Positions 57,761 through 64,000 of a stretch of DNA of 64,000 nt are shown in pieces (position 1 is the stretch's first letter; every line of letters begins with the position of its first letter). Below the pieces are notes generated by a model that saw nothing but the letters and a program-made list of their open reading frames with translations, was not told the DNA's origin and made no database searches. The position numbers and the translations under genes were made by a program. This stretch comes from Cytospora piceicola (lineage: Eukaryota; Ascomycota; Sordariomycetes; Diaporthales; Cytosporaceae), in the NCBI GenBank assembly GCA_023375675.1, contig JALQBC010000029.1, positions 1-64,000 of the forward strand. Direction: 5' to 3'.

Positions 57761-60700
57761 TTATAATAAAGTAATAAAATATTAAGGTCTATTATATATA
57801 ATATATTATTTTTACTTAATTTACCTTACTTACAAATTCTAATACTATTATAGCTATAATCCGAGTGTGCTTACTATATATCCTGCTTATTAGTTAATTA
57901 TTAAAGATATAGTAAGTAAATCTATCGCGTTTCTATATTATATCGAAAGTCTACTTAGAAAGGAAACAGTCGGGGTATTAAACTAAATCAGATTAATTTA
58001 AATCGATTTAACCTAATAAATCTCGTATTTAGGCTAGAAACAGCCTCCGGCGTACTTAAGCTATATACCCTTAAATCTATAATCTAGTCCGACTAAGTTA
58101 AAATACTACCGGAATCCGCGTTTCTTACTTAAATTTAATAAATACAGTAGTTATTTTATAGTAATCAGACTAATTTATTTAATTACTCTTATTCTAAGTT
58201 ATACGATAAGGCTATCGTATACCTTTTATAATTTTTCTTTATAGGTAAAGGGTATTATAAAGTTAAGTAGATAGCGGCTATATCTACTATAAAAACTACC
58301 GCCTATATACCGGCCTCGAAAGTTACTTAACTACTTTATATAGGCTATATAGCGTTATTATACCTACCGGGCGGGATATATAACGATAAATATTACTACT
58401 AGATTAGGTAAGCGAAAGACAGAGAGTAATTATTATAATACTTAAAGCTAACCTCGTAGTTAACGTTATAGTTAATATTAAAGTTAAAGTTAAAAGATAC
58501 TAAAATTAACATCTTCGCAGGCTGTTAATAATACTACCTATTATACCTTACAGCTAAAGGACTATATATATAGGTTTTAAATAATTATTTTCTTATACTT
58601 CGTATTAAGATATAAACTATATATTTCCGGATAGCGTAGCGTTTATATATACTCGGTTCCGAGTATTAGCCTTACTTAACCTGTTAAGTTATAAGCAAAT
58701 ATACTTTAAAGCTTAATAAAACTAACTAAGTAAAGTAAAAAGTTTAAAGACTATCTGTTTTAAAATTTTCCTCGAACTATCGAGAAAGTATCCTATACCT
58801 AATATCTATACTTACCTCTTTAGATCTTAATCTTTAATATAATACTACTTAAAACCTAAGCCTAATACCTGTTATACCTTCTTCGCCGTTAAGTTACTCG
58901 GCGATAGCTTTAATAACGTCTTTAAGTACTGCTTTTATATTACTACCGAGGCTTAAACCTTAGTAAGCTAGCTCGCCTTTAATATATCGTAATAGTAGAA
59001 AAAGAAGTAACCTTAATAGGTAATAACCTTAATAAACAACTTAATCTTAATATAAAGAAGGTAAATTAGCTATAGCCGGTCGAGTCTCTTTTAGATTCCT
59101 ATTAGGTTATAGAATTAGCTAGAATCTACGGTAACGGCGGCGCTAAATAAAACCGGTAGCTTATACTCGAAAGAAGGGAACGTATACTATTATAGCTACG
59201 GCGTTACCGGGCTATCTATAATCCCTTTAGCCTTTTTTAGCATTTAGATCTAAAGTAAAATACATTCGAGGGTTATTAATATCGCGTATTATTATATATA
59301 TTAGTACGTACTTAACTTACGTCGGAGAAAAGTCTTAGCCCGGCTTACCTATAAGAAATAAGGCGGTTTATACTTAGAATATACTTACAGTATAGGTAGT
59401 TTATTCCGGCGTAAAAAGAGGACGTAGTTATAATATTTTATCCGGCTTTAGTTTTCGTAGTATAGCTCTTAAGTAATATAGTAAAGGTTAATACAGAGTA
59501 AGTTATAATATATATAACTGCCGTTATACCTAATAAACAGCCTATACTCGACGAAGTTATTAAGTTAAATACTGTTACACGGTTAAACCGAAAACTAAGC
59601 CTACGCTTTAAATAGTAAAGTAATATAATCCCCTTCCTTATAAGACTTATTATTATTAGTTTAAAACGGTATACCGGTACGATAGATAATATCTAAACTT
59701 ATTATATACAGCACGATTAGCTTCGGGTATATTACTAAGTTAAATTTCTATATTAAAACGTTCGGCGGTATCGCCTTTTACTTAAAGGTTAAGAAAATAT
59801 AAGTACTAGCGTACTTACCTGTTATACCTTACGAGTTTATTAGCTATATAACACGCCGGTATAGCCTATACTTTACCTTATATATAAGCTATATAACCCT
59901 TTTCTGCTATTCTGAAATCTTATTTAACCTTTTAATATCGTAAGTAAGTATAACCTCGGAGTAGTTAAAACAGTAGTTTTAGTACTTCTTTAAAGTATAA
60001 GTTTTAAGCTTTATACCGCGTTCTAGTAAAAGGCTTATTTAAGCTATAAGGTTAAGTAAGGTACCGACCGGGATTCGCCGGTATATCTTATTACTTTAAA
60101 AATATAAGTACTTTTTTTTAGCCGGTAGTACTTAAACAGAATAGGCACGAGGATAAAGTACTATTAAGTTAATAGCAATAAAGGTATAGCTTATAACGTT
60201 ACCGTAGGTTTCCTTTTAATAGTATATATATATATAGCGGTATAGGTTTTACAACTATAAGAATAGCCTTTTATAAATAATACCGTTAAGCCGCGTTTCG
60301 TAATAGCGATATATAACACTCCGAGTATTACCGTTTATAGTACTATATTATATATACTACTATTAAGTATATTAACCTTTTATAAGTAAACTTCCGAGGC
60401 TATTACTATCGGTTTTATTTACCTCCCGACGCCTTTTAGCGTATCCGAAGCTATAATATAAGACTAAGTAAGAAAATATTTCTAAATATCGAAGCTTAAT
60501 AAGTTACCTTTAGTCTTACCTTTAATTTTCGATAACTTTATTATATAAAGAGATACGTCTTATTTACCGCCTCCGGGGTATAACTATATTAATAAGTTAG
60601 TTTAAAAATAATATAATAGTAATAAACGAACTCTTTTATTTCGGTTCCGAGCTAATAAATATAACTATCTTACAGAAAAGCAAACGATAATATATAAGAA

Positions 60701-63700
60701 TACCTTATCTATAGACCTAACTTTAATCTTCGAGTTCTCTACGTTATAAAATATATACCTTTTCCGCCGTTTCCGGTATATAAGATATAGTATATTAAAC
60801 GTACTAATATATCGAGCTAAGAATAATACGCTAGTTATAAACGGCTTTTTAGTTTCGGTTTTTAGCTAATAGACGTAAGTATTTTAAGAAAACAAGCTAT
60901 AATTAAAAATACTATATAACTAAGCAGGAAAAGACTCCTCTCGCCCATCCCTTTCCCTTTAGCTTAAATAAAAGTTTAATAGCGTAAACTAAACGATCTA
61001 GTTAATATAAAGCATAAAGAAAGAGAAAACGAATAAATACCTTAAAGCAGTTTTACTTATATAGTTCGACCTCGACTATAGCCTTTTCGGAATCCTCGAC
61101 CTTCTTATCCTTCTCGGTATCTTTTTAAGCCCTACCAGCTAACTTATATATACCGTCTTTATATTCCGACCTTTATATAATAGCTTAGCTGGAAACGAAA
61201 GTCTTAAAAGTACGAAACGCGTTCTTTACTTAACGTTAAAAAATAACTTTTAAGTTATAGTTAAGTATATCTATAATATCCGAAAGGCTTAATAACTCTT
61301 TACAGTTTATATAACGTAAAAGCGTATAGACTATTTACTAGCGGTTTTCGGCTTACTTCTTAAACAGGTAAATAAAAACTAGGTTATTAACGATATTAAC
61401 TTATAAGGTAAAGAAACCGGTAATATAGTTTAAGCCCGTACTTATTATACCGTTAACGATATACGTATAATAAAACTTACAGATATCGTCTCCGCCGCTT
61501 ATTAGCCTTCGCCGAAAAAGGTCGTTAAGCTTAATACTATACTAGTTAAAGGCGTTACCGATAACTAATTTTATTTTATTATTCGATAAGGCGGTATAGT
61601 TTTCGTCTTTTTATAATATTTTATAGTATAAAAAAGTATAAAATACCTCGGTTTTAAAGTATAAAAGCTTAATTTAATACTATAAACTATCTTCGAAATC
61701 GTAAAAAAAGTTTATAGCCGATATTATCGATAAGCTAACAAGGTTAAGGTAGATAGTTTAGTATCGGTTTATAGTAGAGATAAAAAGCTTAAATAAAACA
61801 GGAGGCGTTAAAAACGATAAGATTATAAAAGTAAATAAGCTATACGATAAGCAGATATTTATATATTCTATCGACTTTTAAATCTTTAACGTATTTTCTT
61901 ACTTACTTATAATAATACTACGACTTTTGTTTATTTTCTGTTTAAGTTTCTACTATAAACTAATATAAAAGTATTTATAGGTAACTACTAGTAAAGGTAG
62001 CTATACCTAAGTATATATTAATTATACGCTCTTAATCGCTTTAACCGTATTATAATCGCCTAATAATAGAGTATACAGGTAGCTAGCTTAATACTTTAGT
62101 ATTAAATATTTACAAATACTTTTTACCTTATATTTATTTTATATATATACTCGTTCTTCTTATAAGTCTTAGCCCGAAATCTTTACACCGTCTTATATTA
62201 TACTTAATAACTACTAAAACTTATCGGTTTTAATCTCCGGGCAGCTAATCTTAAACACTAAACCTAATATATTCTATAAATATACCGTTCGAAACTATTT
62301 AATCTAACGTTTTAATTCAGAGTACGTCTTATAACATCTTACGGCCCCGATATCTCTACGCCGGTCTATATTACAAACTTAATAACTATTTAAACGTGTT
62401 AAGATTTAGTCTCCGGACAGCTAACTTTAAAAACTAAAATAATATATTCTGTATAATCGTATTATTTAAAAGTAGTCACTCCTTTAACCCCTTTATTTAA
62501 AACAGATCTTATAATAAATCGCTACTTTAACCCTTTATTCGAAGTATAGTTAAAACTATAGTAAAACGTTTAGTCTATATTACTATTTACCTTATCGTTA
62601 TAGTAATCTGTAATATCCGTTATTAACACGCTAGCACCTAGGGTTTAACGTTATACCTCGGGTTAACGTAAACTAGTTTTAATAGATTTATCTAATACCT
62701 TTAGCTTTAAGCCTCTTAGTAAGTTACTTTATTATCTGTTTATTTAATAACGTAGTTTATTCGGTGTTTAACTAATCTCTTTAGTTAGTTTATTCTAGCT
62801 TAAACTCGTTAAGTATTAAAAACTCGCCGGATAATAGTTTTATATATAAATATATATTTTATATCTTATTTTTCCGGTCTAATCTCTTTAAGTATCGAGG
62901 AAGATTATATCTGTAATAATAAAGGCTTCGGGCTATAATAGTAAGTATTAACAAAAAACGTATAAGGTAGTAGTATATATTTTAAATTATAGTACCGAGT
63001 AATTTCGTCTTATACTATTAAGCTATACTATTATAACAAAAGGTATATAAATGTTAATAATTAGTTTTAATTATAGTCGCTAAGTAGTAATAGAATATAC
63101 TATCGTTAAGTATAACGAATAATATTATTAAAACCGTAATAAGCCGCTTTAATTATAGTCTTCGTTCGGCTTAAATATATATATTATTAAGATTTTTATA
63201 CCGCTTATTTAAGTATCCGTTTACTAAGTAGCTAAAGTTATACGCTATATAATATATACTTTTACTTATATCTTTCGAAACCGATTATTTCTCGCTCGGT
63301 AAGATATTATTCAGATACTTTACTTTCTCGGAGAGATATTTAACTTTAAAAGATATTATCTTTAAACTATATCTTAATATATAACGGAATATATATAATA
63401 TAGAAACGATTATAAACGGCGATCCCGGCCCTTATAAAAGTAACGGCCTATATATTAAAAACAATATATAAAATATAATTTTATTATCTTCTTACCTTTA
63501 GTTTTATAACTTAATAACCTTTTTAAAACCTTTATTCTTTAACGTTATTACTTATATTCGTCTTTTATAAGCCTTACCGCCTTAGCCCTGCTAAAATACT
63601 ACTATAATTATTAAGCCGACTCTTTTTATAATATAAAAAAAAGGAATAGAGCTCGTAGCCTTTTACTTATTATTAATAACCTTACTTATAACCGCTATAA

Positions 63701-64000
63701 CTATATAGCCTTCTGCGCTATATATAACTTAAACGTGTTATAGGCCTTTTATAAGATAGTTTTCTACTTTATTCGGCCTACTGTCTCCCTTTAAAAGAAC
63801 AGTATAATCTAAGACGCTTAAAGGCGTTTTAAAGTTAAATTTACCGATAGAGAGAAAAAAGACATACTCTTTACTATTATATACGCCGCTATAAACGTAG
63901 CTAGGTCGCGCCTTACGAATAGGTTTAGTACGACTATCTCGAGCTTTAATAATAAGTCGACTAACTTATTTAAAAAAACTATAGATAGCCCTTCGACTAA
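57761..64000. other. RIP-decayed AT-rich DNA to the window end
   Basis: Dense TAA/TAG in all frames and near absence of CA and TG. No gene, LTR pair or RNA is recognised. The last 140 bases (63,857-64,000) are an exception: one plus frame stays open for 47 codons, with ARSRLTNRFSTTISSFNNK weakly recalling the helix-turn-helix start of pogo/Fot1-type transposases; this is a guess. Confidence 0.4.

Overview
This window looks like a chromosome segment from a filamentous ascomycete (Pezizomycotina, most likely Sordariomycetes; genus not determinable by eye). The genes carry short introns (43-155 bp) with fungal GTRAGT donors and CTAAC/CTGAC branch sites. Their products are typical fungal ones, and the intergenic DNA is sprinkled with the TACCTAGGTA palindrome.

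The DNA falls into three compartments. (1) Bases 1-13,075 are AT-rich DNA almost devoid of CA and TG dinucleotides and full of TAA/TAG, the signature of repeat-induced point mutation (RIP). They hold a (CTTA)28 array, a 220-bp tandem repeat, a decayed plus-strand element ending in a 183-bp LTR, and a decayed minus-strand Ty3/gypsy element bounded by the same LTR family. (2) Bases 13,076 to about 46,500 are a 33-kb island of normal composition. (3) From about 46,500 to 64,000 the DNA is RIP-mutated again, with several tandem arrays and long relic reading frames but no living gene.

The left edge of the island (13.1-18.8 kb) is a graveyard of major-facilitator transporter fragments around an intact KP4 killer-toxin-like secreted protein. 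Then follow a membrane GNAT-like protein, a 4.6-kb gene-free stretch, a 967-aa C2H2 zinc-finger protein, ribokinase, mitochondrial HSP10, a frameshifted NADAR-domain pseudogene, the Rieske iron-sulfur protein of complex III, DDB1, a two-HKD phospholipase D-like protein, a secreted M28 leucine aminopeptidase and a secreted PEBP-family protein. A signal-peptide ORF that runs into the right AT-rich flank comes last. From HSP10 to the aminopeptidase every gene is on the minus strand.

I found no obvious new multi-gene system. The most notable points are: the long frame-preserved but unidentified relic ORFs in both flanks; LTRs that stayed nearly unmutated while the element interior was saturated with mutations; a repeat shared by both island borders; the TACCTAGGTA-type motif sitting inside decayed genes; and the placement of DDB1 (called DIM-8 in Neurospora, part of the machinery that marks RIP-mutated DNA as heterochromatin) between two such flanks. 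Exon boundaries were derived by hand from splice signals and reading-frame closure; all multi-exon models given close exactly in frame.
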